Below are positions 36,939 to 45,089 of a DNA stretch of 64,000 bases, one piece after another; position 1 is the stretch's first letter, and each line of letters opens with the position of its first letter. The stretch comes from Promethearchaeota archaeon (GTDB taxonomy: Archaea; Asgardarchaeota; Lokiarchaeia; Sigyniarchaeales; SOKP01). The notes under the pieces are model-generated. The model had not been told where the DNA came from. It worked only from the letters and a program-made list of their open reading frames with translations, and searched no databases. The stretch covers positions 35,299-99,298 of the forward strand of contig JAHPYZ010000001.1 of assembly GCA_019058425.1 (NCBI GenBank), read 5' to 3'. A program made the translations under genes and the position numbers.

Positions 36939-37634
36939 ATGTATAACGAGCGTAAAAAACGTATCCAACAAAGAAAAGAAAGAGAAAAAGAGCAACGGCG
37001 CTGTGAAATCATAACGACAGCTATGGATTTTTTTATTTCTAAAGGATTCAATGAAACTACTATGGAAGATATTGCTCTTAAGGCATCATTAAGTAAAGGT
37101 ACCTTATATAATTATTTTGATTCGAAAGATGATCTTTACTTGGCTGTAGCAACAAGGGCGACTAGAAGACTAAACGATTCTTACGAAACTACTGACCTGA
37201 CATCAAAATCAGAATTCCAATGTATTCTATCGAAAGGATATACCACTTATGAATTTTCAAAAAAATATCCAAAACTATATATGATTGCAAGTGAGATTCG
37301 AAAAGAACCTGTTTATCTAAACATGTATAAAAAAGTAATAGAGAGAAAACCTTTAAACCGAAATGAAACAGAAATGAATGTTGAGACACAGCGATATCAA
37401 CAACTTGTATTTAAACCAATAAAAGAAGCGATTGATAAAAAAATCATTAGAGATGACTTAGATCCTCGTTTCTTGACATTTGCACTAACATCTTTAACAG
37501 GGGGGTTAATTGATATTCTTAGAAATTTTCATACTCTTTATGAATCTATAGGAATAAATACTGATGATATTTTTGAATTGGTGTTTGAATGGGTGGCTGA
37601 GGGTATAAAAACTAAAAGAAAAGAAGAGAAATAA
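36939..37634 (+). CDS. TetR/AcrR-family regulator (1)
   Basis: A basic N-terminal tail precedes a TetR DNA-binding domain: IITTAMDFFISKGFNETTMEDIALKA and the recognition helix SLSKGTLYNYFDSKDDLYLAV. The remaining ~165 residues are the helical ligand-binding/dimer domain. Paired operators flank its TATA box. It is 33 bases from the chemoreceptor-like gene with an AAAGGAGG site between, so both are probably one transcript. Confidence 0.9.
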   Translation: MYNERKKRIQQRKEREKEQRRCEIITTAMDFFISKGFNETTMEDIALKASLSKGTLYNYFDSKDDLYLAVATRATRRLNDSYETTDLTSKSEFQCILSKGYTTYEFSKKYPKLYMIASEIRKEPVYLNMYKKVIERKPLNRNETEMNVETQRYQQLVFKPIKEAIDKKIIRDDLDPRFLTFALTSLTGGLIDILRNFHTLYESIGINTDDIFELVFEWVAEGIKTKRKEEK

Positions 37635-37667
37635 AAAATTTAACAAATTTAAAAGGAGGTTATAAAA

Positions 37668-38771
37668 ATGGCTGCAGAAGAATTTTTATTTACTTTAGCA
37701 ATGATGTCTAGCATTGCTTTCACATATGTTAGTATTAAAAGACACGAGTTGAAAAGGTGGCTTCCCTGTCAATATAGCTTTACAGCAGCTCGAATGAGTT
37801 CTTTTTTAGCACTCAATATTAGTGAATTCATGATTGCATCTATAGTTTTTTCCGTTTTAGGTGGTGTATTAATCTGTGCTGCTTCATTTTTGGAGTATTA
37901 TAAAACTTTTCTTAAAAATAGACCGATGTTATCCAAATCTAGTAAAATTCCATTAATGAGCTTAACTATAGCAATAAATCCGGGTATAATAGGTTTAGAA
38001 GTTAGTATGATATTTATTTTGCTTTTTGCTGCTTATTTATTAATTAAAGTATACAGATTAAAAAAAACTCCAACTCACGCATTCTTGTGTTTTGGTGTAT
38101 TTGTAATAATCCAATATTTGGTAACTATATTGTTTGATCCTTATGATTTGAATGGATTTCAGAACCTTCTTAATTGTATTATTGAAGTAGTTTTTTTAGT
38201 AACTGCACTTGTAGCACTTGTAGAAAGGCGAATATTAAATATTAATAAAATATTACAAAGAGTCTTGCATACAGCATCAGATGTGAGTACAAATGTTGCT
38301 AATATTGCTACAGAATTAGCTGCTAATACAAATCAAATTAACGCATCTTCTGAAGAAATTTCCTTCAGTACAAAAAAGGTAGCTGATGAAGGTGCTAAAA
38401 TTATGAATGAATCTCATGATATTAAACAAGTTTTGGACATTATATCAAATATATCTGATCAAACAAATCTATTGGCTTTAAACGCAAGCATTGAAGCAGG
38501 AAGGGCGGGAGAATATGGACGAGGTTTTGCTGTTGTAGCTGATGAAGTAAGGAAATTAGCAGAGGAATCAAAAAATGCTGTTGACCATAGTAGCAGTAAA
38601 ATAAGAGAGATATTAGCTAATATACATTCAACGTCAACTTCATTAGAAGGAATAAGTGCCTCAACTGAACAACAATCAGCTTCTATGGAAGAAATATCAC
38701 AAACTACACAAAAATTGGGAGTTCTTGCAGAAAATTTGAAAGATTTATTAGTAGAAGTTAAAATTGAATAA
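37668..38771 (+). CDS. Membrane chemoreceptor-like protein (MCP signalling domain)
   Basis: About six hydrophobic segments fill residues 1-190, with no extracellular sensor domain and no recognisable HAMP. Residues 195-367 are a shortened methyl-accepting signalling coiled coil with the conserved tip [21 protein letters not shown] and [16 protein letters not shown]. Canonical MCPs work through CheA/CheW, none of which are in the window. A receptor-less membrane MCP next to a lone CheY suggests a non-motility signalling unit (inference). Confidence 0.85.
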   Translation: MAAEEFLFTLAMMSSIAFTYVSIKRHELKRWLPCQYSFTAARMSSFLALNISEFMIASIVFSVLGGVLICAASFLEYYKTFLKNRPMLSKSSKIPLMSLTIAINPGIIGLEVSMIFILLFAAYLLIKVYRLKKTPTHAFLCFGVFVIIQYLVTILFDPYDLNGFQNLLNCIIEVVFLVTALVALVERRILNINKILQRVLHTASDVSTNVANIATELAANTNQINASSEEISFSTKKVADEGAKIMNESHDIKQVLDIISNISDQTNLLALNASIEAGRAGEYGRGFAVVADEVRKLAEESKNAVDHSSSKIREILANIHSTSTSLEGISASTEQQSASMEEISQTTQKLGVLAENLKDLLVEVKIE

Positions 38772-38782
38772 TTTTTTTTTTT
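38772..38782 (+). terminator. T-run after the MCP-like gene
   Basis: Eleven Ts directly after the stop. The CheY gene follows only 40 bases later, so this may be a partial terminator. Confidence 0.3.
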
Positions 38783-38812
38783 AATATTTTATGTTAAAAA
38801 ATGGTGATATGA

Positions 38813-39211
38813 ATGGCTAAAATATTTATTGTTGATGATGATGATTCAATTTTAAAATTGTATATAAAGTTCTTAGAATTCAAGGGATTTGATGTCATCG
38901 ACTACGCTAAAAATGGAATTGAAGCTGTAGATAAATATTTAAGATTTAAAAATAAACCAGATTTAATTATTATGGATTATCAAATGCCTCTTAAAAATGG
39001 AATTGAAGCAACAAGAGAGATATTAAAAATCGACGGTAACATGAAAATTTTTTTAATTAGTGGAGATTATACAATAAAAAATGAAGCTTTAGCTGCGGGA
39101 GCAGCAGATTTTAAGAAGAAACCTTTTAGTCTGCAGGAATTATATACATCTGTATCAACAATAATCTGTAATGAGTCTAATATTATTAGTTCTAAAATTC
39201 ATGCTTATTAA
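38813..39211 (+). CDS. CheY-like response regulator
   Basis: A single receiver domain of 132 residues: acidic cluster in IFIVDDDDS, phospho-acceptor Asp in IIMDYQMP, Ser/Thr in FLISGDY, and Lys in KKKPFSLQEL. No output domain. GGTGAT site before the ATG. It follows the chemoreceptor-like gene, but the histidine kinase that would phosphorylate it is not nearby. Confidence 0.9.
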   Translation: MAKIFIVDDDDSILKLYIKFLEFKGFDVIDYAKNGIEAVDKYLRFKNKPDLIIMDYQMPLKNGIEATREILKIDGNMKIFLISGDYTIKNEALAAGAADFKKKPFSLQELYTSVSTIICNESNIISSKIHAY

Positions 39212-39360
39212 ATTCCCTTCAACCAGTGTTCAATTTGTATAATTATGCTAGAATGAATCCAATTTCATTCTAGCTAATTATATTTAATTCTAGTATTCTT
39301 TTAATAAATTAATAATGTATTTCTAATTCTGAAAGCACTATGAGCATAAATACTGCGATC

Positions 39361-39371
39361 GACCAAGGGTC
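39361..39371. promoter_or_regulatory. TetR-type operator 2A
   Basis: GACC-AAG-GGTC, a perfect inverted repeat with a 3-base centre, similar to operators 1A/1B. A degenerate GAACC-AAA-AGTTT follows and runs into TTTAAATATAAT, repeating the layout at the first TetR gene. Confidence 0.6.
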
Positions 39372-39421
39372 ATTTTTTGAACCAAAAGTTTAAATATAAT
39401 ATTAATTTTTATTTTATTAAA

Positions 39422-39432
39422 TACCCTTGGTA
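39422..39432. promoter_or_regulatory. TetR-type operator 2B
   Basis: TACC-CTT-GGTA, a perfect inverted repeat downstream of the TATA-like element and 44 bases before the second TetR start. The outer base differs from the first pair (T/A instead of G/C). Confidence 0.55.
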
Positions 39433-39476
39433 TAAAAAATGACTCTTAGTTTTTATTAAGAAGATGGTGATTGTAA

Positions 39477-40151
39477 ATGGAAAGTAATAAAAAAGAAGAG
39501 AAAATAAGTAGAAAAGAAAGAGAAGCACAATTAAGAAGGCAAATTATCCTTGAGGCAGCTGAAAAACTGTTTCTATCTAAAGGTTATGAAGAAACTACAA
39601 TGGATGAAATAGCACTCGAAGCAGAATTCAGTAAAGGAACAGTCTATAAATATTTTATCTCTAAAGATGAATTATATATTGCAATTGGAATCAAGGCTTA
39701 TCAGCTAATAATTAGATATACTAGAGAATTTGCAGAAAAAGAAAATCCTGGTATAAAACAAATTATGTCTGTAGGGTATGCTTATTATGAATTTACCAAA
39801 GATTTTCCTGCTTATGCCAATATTTTTCATGATATTGCTTCAAAATTACCTGACATTGCCACGAAAACGGAAGTAAATCTTACTAAAATTGAGAAGGATT
39901 ATCTTAAATTAAGCAATACCTATAGAGATATTTTTATTAAGATACTAACTGATACTGTTAAAATTAAAGCAATCCGGTCAGACAAGAATCCTTTCTTAAT
40001 TGGATATATACTTTCAACCTTGACAAATGGACTAGTAAATGATTTGATGCAAAATAAGAATTTTATTGACAGACTTGGATTTAATTCAGATGAGATCATT
40101 GATTTTGTATTCGAAATTCTTGGAGAAGGCTTAAGTCCAAGGGAAATTTAA
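39477..40151 (+). CDS. TetR/AcrR-family regulator (2)
   Basis: Paralogue of the TetR at 36939. DNA-binding domain ILEAAEKLFLSKGYEETTMDEIA, recognition helix FSKGTVYKYFISKDELYIA, then a helical ligand domain. Operators 2A/2B flank its TATA box. It is 18 bases from the flavodoxin gene, with an AAGAGG site between, so it heads the redox/transport gene run and likely regulates it. Confidence 0.9.
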   Translation: MESNKKEEKISRKEREAQLRRQIILEAAEKLFLSKGYEETTMDEIALEAEFSKGTVYKYFISKDELYIAIGIKAYQLIIRYTREFAEKENPGIKQIMSVGYAYYEFTKDFPAYANIFHDIASKLPDIATKTEVNLTKIEKDYLKLSNTYRDIFIKILTDTVKIKAIRSDKNPFLIGYILSTLTNGLVNDLMQNKNFIDRLGFNSDEIIDFVFEILGEGLSPREI

Positions 40152-40169
40152 AAAAAGAGGTAAAAAAAA

Positions 40170-40664
40170 ATGGGAAAAGTTTTAGTTGTCTACTATTCTC
40201 TCACGGGAAACACGAAAATGATTGCTGAAACAATCGTTGAAGCAATTAATTCCGATGTGTTAGAGTTAAAACCTGTGAAAGAGCTTGATGCAGAAAGTGG
40301 GATGAGATATTTTTGGGGTGGTTTTCAAGCTACAATGAAGAAAAAACCCAAATTGGAAGAGTTTGATATTAATCCTCTCGGGTATAATTTAATTATTTTA
40401 GGAACTCCTGTATGGGCGTGGACATTCTCTCCACCAATTCGTTCATTCTTAAAGAAATATGATCTTACGAAGAAGAACATAGCTCTTTGGGTATGTGCTC
40501 AAGGAGATGGCATAAAAGCAATGGATCGGTTCAAAGATGCTTTAAAAGATGCTAATATCATAGGCGAAGTTCGCTTTCAAGAACCAAAACAGAATACACC
40601 TGAAAATGCGAAAGAAAGAGCAGTAGTTTGGGCAAATGAGATAATTCAAAAAATAAATAATTAA
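40170..40664 (+). CDS. Flavodoxin
   Basis: FMN-binding flavodoxin fold: phosphate loop YYSLTGNTKMIAE, then GTPVWAWTFSPPIRSFL and LWVCAQGDG for the flavin ring. Length 164 is normal. Single-electron carrier in the cytoplasm. It lies 15 bases before the NapH-like membrane ferredoxin, the most likely electron partner. Confidence 0.85.
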   Translation: MGKVLVVYYSLTGNTKMIAETIVEAINSDVLELKPVKELDAESGMRYFWGGFQATMKKKPKLEEFDINPLGYNLIILGTPVWAWTFSPPIRSFLKKYDLTKKNIALWVCAQGDGIKAMDRFKDALKDANIIGEVRFQEPKQNTPENAKERAVVWANEIIQKINN

Positions 40665-40679
40665 CGATAGGGATATATT

Positions 40680-41456
40680 ATGGGACAATATAAAAAATTA
40701 TTCAAATTTAGAAAACTCTTAATGTTTCTTTGGGTTATTCTATTGCCCATAACCTTTAATTGGATGTCGCCAGTTCTTATTATTATGGGTGGTTTTGAGG
40801 GATATATTAGTATGAGTTTTGTTATTTTCACCATATGGTTCATTTCATCATTATTTTTCGGTAGAGCTTTCTGTGCTTATGGTTGTCAATGGGGTGCTGC
40901 TCAAGAAGTTTTTGGTGATGTAATTCCTAAAAAATTAGATCCGGCAAAGAAACAGAAGAGAAGGAAGATCAAATATATTGTATTTATCCTCTGGATTATC
41001 TTTGTTGCATTAGGACCAATATTAAATTTAGGATATCAATATGGATTTAATCCATATTATCCAACTCCTGAAGATCCTACGGGAATTATTTCATGGAACG
41101 AATTCGAGATTGGATTGCTGATTTTCTATCTTGGGATTCTCGGATCAGTTGTAATTTTATTTACAATTGTAGGTGGAAAGAGATCCTTTTGTAATTATGC
41201 ATGTCCAATGGGTGTGTTAGGAGTTCTTGGAACAAAAATAAAGAATGCTCTCAAATATCCTTCATTACACTTAGAAGCTGATGTAGAAAAATGTACAGAC
41301 TGTAAACAATGTTTAAAAGCGTGTGAAATGGGACTTGATGTTAATGAGCTAGTTCAATCAGGTAATATGTATGATCCAAATTGCATTCTCTGTGGTAGCT
41401 GTGTTTCTACTTGTCGACAAGATGTTATAAAATATGTTTGGAAGTGGAAGAAATAA
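40680..41456 (+). CDS. NapH/RnfC-style membrane protein with four-cysteine motifs and two [4Fe-4S] sites
   Basis: Four hydrophobic segments. After TM2 and TM4 are the FCxYxC motifs (FCAYGCQWG and FCNYACPMG) typical of NapH/NosR-like membrane electron-transfer proteins. The C-terminal domain has two ferredoxin-like cysteine clusters, CTDCKQCLKAC and CILCGSCVSTC. It should carry electrons between the cytoplasm and the membrane or outside. Start codon is 15 bases after the flavodoxin stop. Confidence 0.85.
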   Translation: MGQYKKLFKFRKLLMFLWVILLPITFNWMSPVLIIMGGFEGYISMSFVIFTIWFISSLFFGRAFCAYGCQWGAAQEVFGDVIPKKLDPAKKQKRRKIKYIVFILWIIFVALGPILNLGYQYGFNPYYPTPEDPTGIISWNEFEIGLLIFYLGILGSVVILFTIVGGKRSFCNYACPMGVLGVLGTKIKNALKYPSLHLEADVEKCTDCKQCLKACEMGLDVNELVQSGNMYDPNCILCGSCVSTCRQDVIKYVWKWKK

Positions 41457-41687
41457 GAGTTTTTTATAGTTCTAGCATTATTATTATTTTTTTTAATTTT
41501 TCGATATATATATTAGATATTATTCTATTTGTCATTCTTTCTAATTCAATGTCATATTAACTGAATTTTTTTTATCTCAACTAAAAAATAATATACAGTA
41601 TTGACAATAAAAGCTCAAGAAATATAATAAAGAATTTAAAATACCGTTATTTCCTATTATACATAACGTATTAAAATCAAAAAAAAT

Positions 41688-42914
41688 TTGAATATAATGG
41701 ATAAAAAAGATATTATTATCGGTGTTTTACTAATATGTATCGTCGGAGTATCAGGAGGATTAGGATATCTATTCATAGCAGGACCTGAAATATTTGGTCC
41801 ACCTTCTGAAGGACCTACAAATCTATTCGGTCTGCCAGATGATTGGAGCACTGCACCAAATGCATCATATTTTATACTTTATAATCAAACTGGATCATCT
41901 ATAGAAGTAACCCTAAAAGATATTTTAGATGGCATTGCCTTGGCATTAGAAGAACAAGCAGCAGGAGGTCCTGAAATTAATGAGTATAAGGATATCATAT
42001 ATCCATATACATTTCTTGATCCGGTATCAGGGTATTATATAACTGGTGTAGATTTATTGGATATTTTAGAAAAGTATGATACTGGTTTTGGTTGGGAATT
42101 AGAAATCACTTCAAATTATGGACATAGATTAGAAATAACTACTGGTGAACTTATCACAAGAATGTATCATGGGGATGAAGATCCTATTATTCTTGCCATT
42201 GCTGCAAATAAAGAATGGTTAGCAGAATCTCCATTAGCACCAAATTGGGGTAATTTTAGTTTCATTGGAAAACAATTTCCTTCTGCAATATATGATGTCT
42301 CTCAAGTCGATGTTATGAGTAATTGGACAGTAGAGGTTGTAGTAAATGGAACTGTAGAATATTCAATTGAACAGACAAATATGAAATTAAATCAATATGA
42401 TGATGAATATCACTATGACAGAGATGATTGGTGGGATTTTCATAGGCACTATTGGGCTAGAAACATTTCAGAAATCATATCTCATACATCCGCAGCTGGG
42501 TTGAATTACACAGTTAGATTTTGGTCTGCAGATGACTGGGCAGCGCCATGGCCATTCGGTGGAAAGAAAGAACTGCGATATAATAATACACATATTGAAC
42601 AGGGAATAACACCTCCTTATCCTCAGTGGGCGAATGGAGATTTAAATACAACAGCTGATTTAATTAACGTAACTATGGTTCCAATGCAACAGAGCGATCT
42701 CTTAATGGCACTAGTCTATGCAGATCAAGAACTGGGAGAATCTGGACAAGGAATAACAGATCCAATATGGCCATCTCGACGCATGTGTGGTTATCATCGT
42801 GGTCCATTCTATTTGATTATTCCTGGGAGGCCAAGGAATACTTATCTTTCACATATCTCTCGAATTGAAATTACAACATACACCGGACCAATTCCACCAG
42901 GATTTTATCTTTAA
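41688..42914 (+). CDS. Exported protein with two sulfite-oxidase-fold (Moco-like) domains, ligand Cys absent
   Basis: A membrane anchor or signal (IIIGVLLICIVGVSGGLGYLF) is followed by two segments with the SUOX Moco-domain layout: GVDLLDILEKY ... EITSNYGHRLEI, and later ISEIISHTSAAG ... VRFWSADDWAAP ... LLMALVYADQEL ... YLIIPGRPRNTYLSHISRIEITTY. The Cys that holds molybdenum in YedY/sulfite oxidase is not seen at the expected place. It may bind a pterin cofactor or related ligand without catalysis (inference). His/Trp-rich middle segment (DDWWDFHRHYWARN). Confidence 0.6.
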   Translation: MNIMDKKDIIIGVLLICIVGVSGGLGYLFIAGPEIFGPPSEGPTNLFGLPDDWSTAPNASYFILYNQTGSSIEVTLKDILDGIALALEEQAAGGPEINEYKDIIYPYTFLDPVSGYYITGVDLLDILEKYDTGFGWELEITSNYGHRLEITTGELITRMYHGDEDPIILAIAANKEWLAESPLAPNWGNFSFIGKQFPSAIYDVSQVDVMSNWTVEVVVNGTVEYSIEQTNMKLNQYDDEYHYDRDDWWDFHRHYWARNISEIISHTSAAGLNYTVRFWSADDWAAPWPFGGKKELRYNNTHIEQGITPPYPQWANGDLNTTADLINVTMVPMQQSDLLMALVYADQELGESGQGITDPIWPSRRMCGYHRGPFYLIIPGRPRNTYLSHISRIEITTYTGPIPPGFYL

Positions 42915-42927
42915 TCATAAAATTTTA

Positions 42928-42937
42928 TTTTTTTTTT
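42928..42937 (+). terminator. T-run after the SUOX-fold gene
   Basis: Ten Ts, 13 bases after the stop at 42914 and 28 bases before the next start. A possible terminator or pause; the next gene may still be co-transcribed. Confidence 0.3.
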
Positions 42938-42964
42938 AATTTTAAGGCAATAACTCTTAGGGCA

Positions 42965-43876
42965 ATGTATAATATGAAAAATAGAAATTACCTTAAATTT
43001 GCTATAATTTTTTTTTCAATCCTAATTAGCATTAATATTATAGTTCCATCTGTGTTAGCATTTCCTCCTTATGGAGATTGTAAAGATTATCATAATGTTG
43101 TTAATATCATTCCTTATTATGAAAAAACTGCTTCTATTAATTTAGATGGACTACCGAATGAGGATTTTTGGAAAGAACATACAAATGATAATGAAAATGG
43201 ATCATTGATAATCCCATTAGCCTCTGAATCTTATGGTCCTGCTTTTTCAGTAGTATACCTAAATATAACATTTGTAATAACTGACACTTACCTTTATATA
43301 TTCTGTAAGTGGCTTGACAATACAACCAGACCAGATCTAGGTGCCAGTGTATATGATGGACTTTATTTTTGTTGGAATATCAATGTACCAAATTTTTCAG
43401 CATATTTTTCGAGTGGAATGAATACTCTAGATATGGGTGGTGGTGATGTAGACAGTTGGGATTGGTCATGTTTATCATCATCACCCTTGAATGGCTCATC
43501 ATATTATTGTCGGGATAGTTGTTTTGGCACTTACGGTTGGTATAACCCTAGTTTGGAAACAGAAGATGTAGAAATTGCCTATACATATCAGACAAATGTC
43601 TCATATTCACTTGAGATTAAAAGACAATTAATTACAAATGATCCTTATGATACCCAGTTTGACCAATCCAAAAAATATAAATTTAATATGGGAATTATGA
43701 ATGATGCCCAGCATGAGGATCACTTAATATCTTGGACACACGCATTAGATATAAAATTTCCTGAATCTCCCGCAGTGATACCTGCTTATAATATGATTTT
43801 ATTCTTAATTTTTTCAGGAATTGCTTTAGTGGTCATAACTAGAAAGATTAATTATTTACTTAAAAAAGGAAGTTAG
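42965..43876 (+). CDS. Exported heme-binding-like protein (ethylbenzene-dehydrogenase gamma/DOMON type)
   Basis: N-terminal signal (FAIIFFSILISINIIVPSVLA). The mature domain has the EB_dh-type pattern: KTASINLDGLPNEDFW, then VTFVITDTYLYIFCKW-like strands (ITDTYLYIFCKWLDN) and an end KFNMGIMNDAQHEDHL. These domains bind one heme b through Met/Lys or His/Met. The C-end is VIPAYNMILFLIFSGIALV plus a basic tail, an anchor resembling an archaeal surface-protein sorting signal. Fits an extracellular electron-transfer subunit. Confidence 0.6.
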   Translation: MYNMKNRNYLKFAIIFFSILISINIIVPSVLAFPPYGDCKDYHNVVNIIPYYEKTASINLDGLPNEDFWKEHTNDNENGSLIIPLASESYGPAFSVVYLNITFVITDTYLYIFCKWLDNTTRPDLGASVYDGLYFCWNINVPNFSAYFSSGMNTLDMGGGDVDSWDWSCLSSSPLNGSSYYCRDSCFGTYGWYNPSLETEDVEIAYTYQTNVSYSLEIKRQLITNDPYDTQFDQSKKYKFNMGIMNDAQHEDHLISWTHALDIKFPESPAVIPAYNMILFLIFSGIALVVITRKINYLLKKGS

Positions 43877-43884
43877 TTTAGAGA

Positions 43885-44448
43885 ATGGAAAAAAGAAATT
43901 TCTATATATTGGTTTCAGCAATTTTAATAGGAATGTCAGTTTTTTGGTTAAGTCTCTATGCATTTATTCTGCTTGATATTGATCCATTTTATCACATCAA
44001 AACTACATTTGGGGGAGAAGATACAAAAATCCTTACGATTAAAGGAAACGTTAATAGAGAATTACAATTATCTGTAGCTGATCTTAAATCTGATAATTAT
44101 GAGCAGATAGTAGATAGAACATTTCATTTTGTAAATGCTATAGGGAGTGAGTTTGATGAAGTATACTCTGGTGCATCATTATGGAGTATCTTAGAAGAAG
44201 AAAATATATTAAATAATGATGCATCAAGTTTCCTATTTATTGGAGGGGATGGATATTGGGCTGAAACATCCCTTTCCTTGACACTTGCAGAAAATAATAC
44301 AGAACAAATAATTATTGCCTATGAAAAAGATGGAGATCCCATATACTATGATGGACCACTCAGAAGTATTGTTGATCATGAATTAATTCCTGATAAAGCT
44401 AATACTCATTATGCTATAAAATATCTGAAAACCATAATAATCCAATAA
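43885..44448 (+). CDS. Exported single SUOX-fold domain protein, no ligand Cys
   Basis: An N-terminal membrane anchor (ILVSAILIGMSVFWLSLYAF) precedes one sulfite-oxidase-like domain: LTIKGNVNRELQLSVADL, SGASLWSILEEENI, FIGGDGYWAETSL, IIIAYEKDGDPI, HYAIKYLKTIII. No cysteine is present in the domain, so it cannot ligate molybdenum in the YedY way. It starts 8 bases after the heme-like gene and ends 13 bases before the ECF S-component, arguing for a ligand-capture role for the transporter (inference). Confidence 0.6.
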   Translation: MEKRNFYILVSAILIGMSVFWLSLYAFILLDIDPFYHIKTTFGGEDTKILTIKGNVNRELQLSVADLKSDNYEQIVDRTFHFVNAIGSEFDEVYSGASLWSILEEENILNNDASSFLFIGGDGYWAETSLSLTLAENNTEQIIIAYEKDGDPIYYDGPLRSIVDHELIPDKANTHYAIKYLKTIIIQ

Positions 44449-44461
44449 GAGTTTAATTAAA

Positions 44462-45088
44462 ATGAAAGTAGAAGACTTTGATATAAAAGAATCAGACTCT
44501 AAAGAGGGTTATAGACCCTCAGGATATTCACATGAGAAATCTAAAGGATTGACTCTTCTAGATCTTCTCTACTCTACAATAATTGGAGTAATGGGCGGTG
44601 TTATTTCGAGTTTAATCCCATTTTCTTTATTAATAAAGGTCTGGTATCCTTTAACAGGTGGTACACAGTTAGTAAGCGGACATCATGTAATTTGGGCAGT
44701 AATAGTATATGGTTTAACCCATAAAAAGCCAACAATAATTTTAACTATGATTACTAAAGGAGTACTGGAGTTTTTATTTGGTGATGCATGGGGTTTATTA
44801 ATCATTCTTGTGAATATAATGGAGGGTTTCTTCTTAATAACCGGTTTTATGTTAATGGAAAAGATTGGAGAGGGAGATACTAAACTTGGATGGGGGATTG
44901 CGGGAGGGTTGGGTAACTTTTTTCAAGCTCCTTTTTTTTGGATTATTAATCAACGCTGGTACTTACATTGGGTTCTATGGGTTTTAGCTTTTATGTTTGC
45001 GTTTATTTCTGGAATTCTAATCACAGGATTATTAGGTAAAATTACTAAAGATTATTTAATTAAAGCTGGAGTTCCAACAACCTTCTAG
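44462..45088 (+). CDS. ECF transporter substrate-binding (S) component, YkoE-like
   Basis: A hydrophilic ~30-residue N-end then about five to six membrane segments. The stretch LFGDAWGLLIILVNIMEG and the GIAGGLGNFFQAP segment resemble YkoE-type S components, which serve thiamine-precursor uptake in some bacteria. Gene order S-A-A'-T with 1-base spacing to the ATPase identifies the ECF role more firmly than the substrate. Cofactor genes nearby make a cofactor or precursor a candidate ligand. Confidence 0.6.
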   Translation: MKVEDFDIKESDSKEGYRPSGYSHEKSKGLTLLDLLYSTIIGVMGGVISSLIPFSLLIKVWYPLTGGTQLVSGHHVIWAVIVYGLTHKKPTIILTMITKGVLEFLFGDAWGLLIILVNIMEGFFLITGFMLMEKIGEGDTKLGWGIAGGLGNFFQAPFFWIINQRWYLHWVLWVLAFMFAFISGILITGLLGKITKDYLIKAGVPTTF

Positions 45089-45089
45089 T

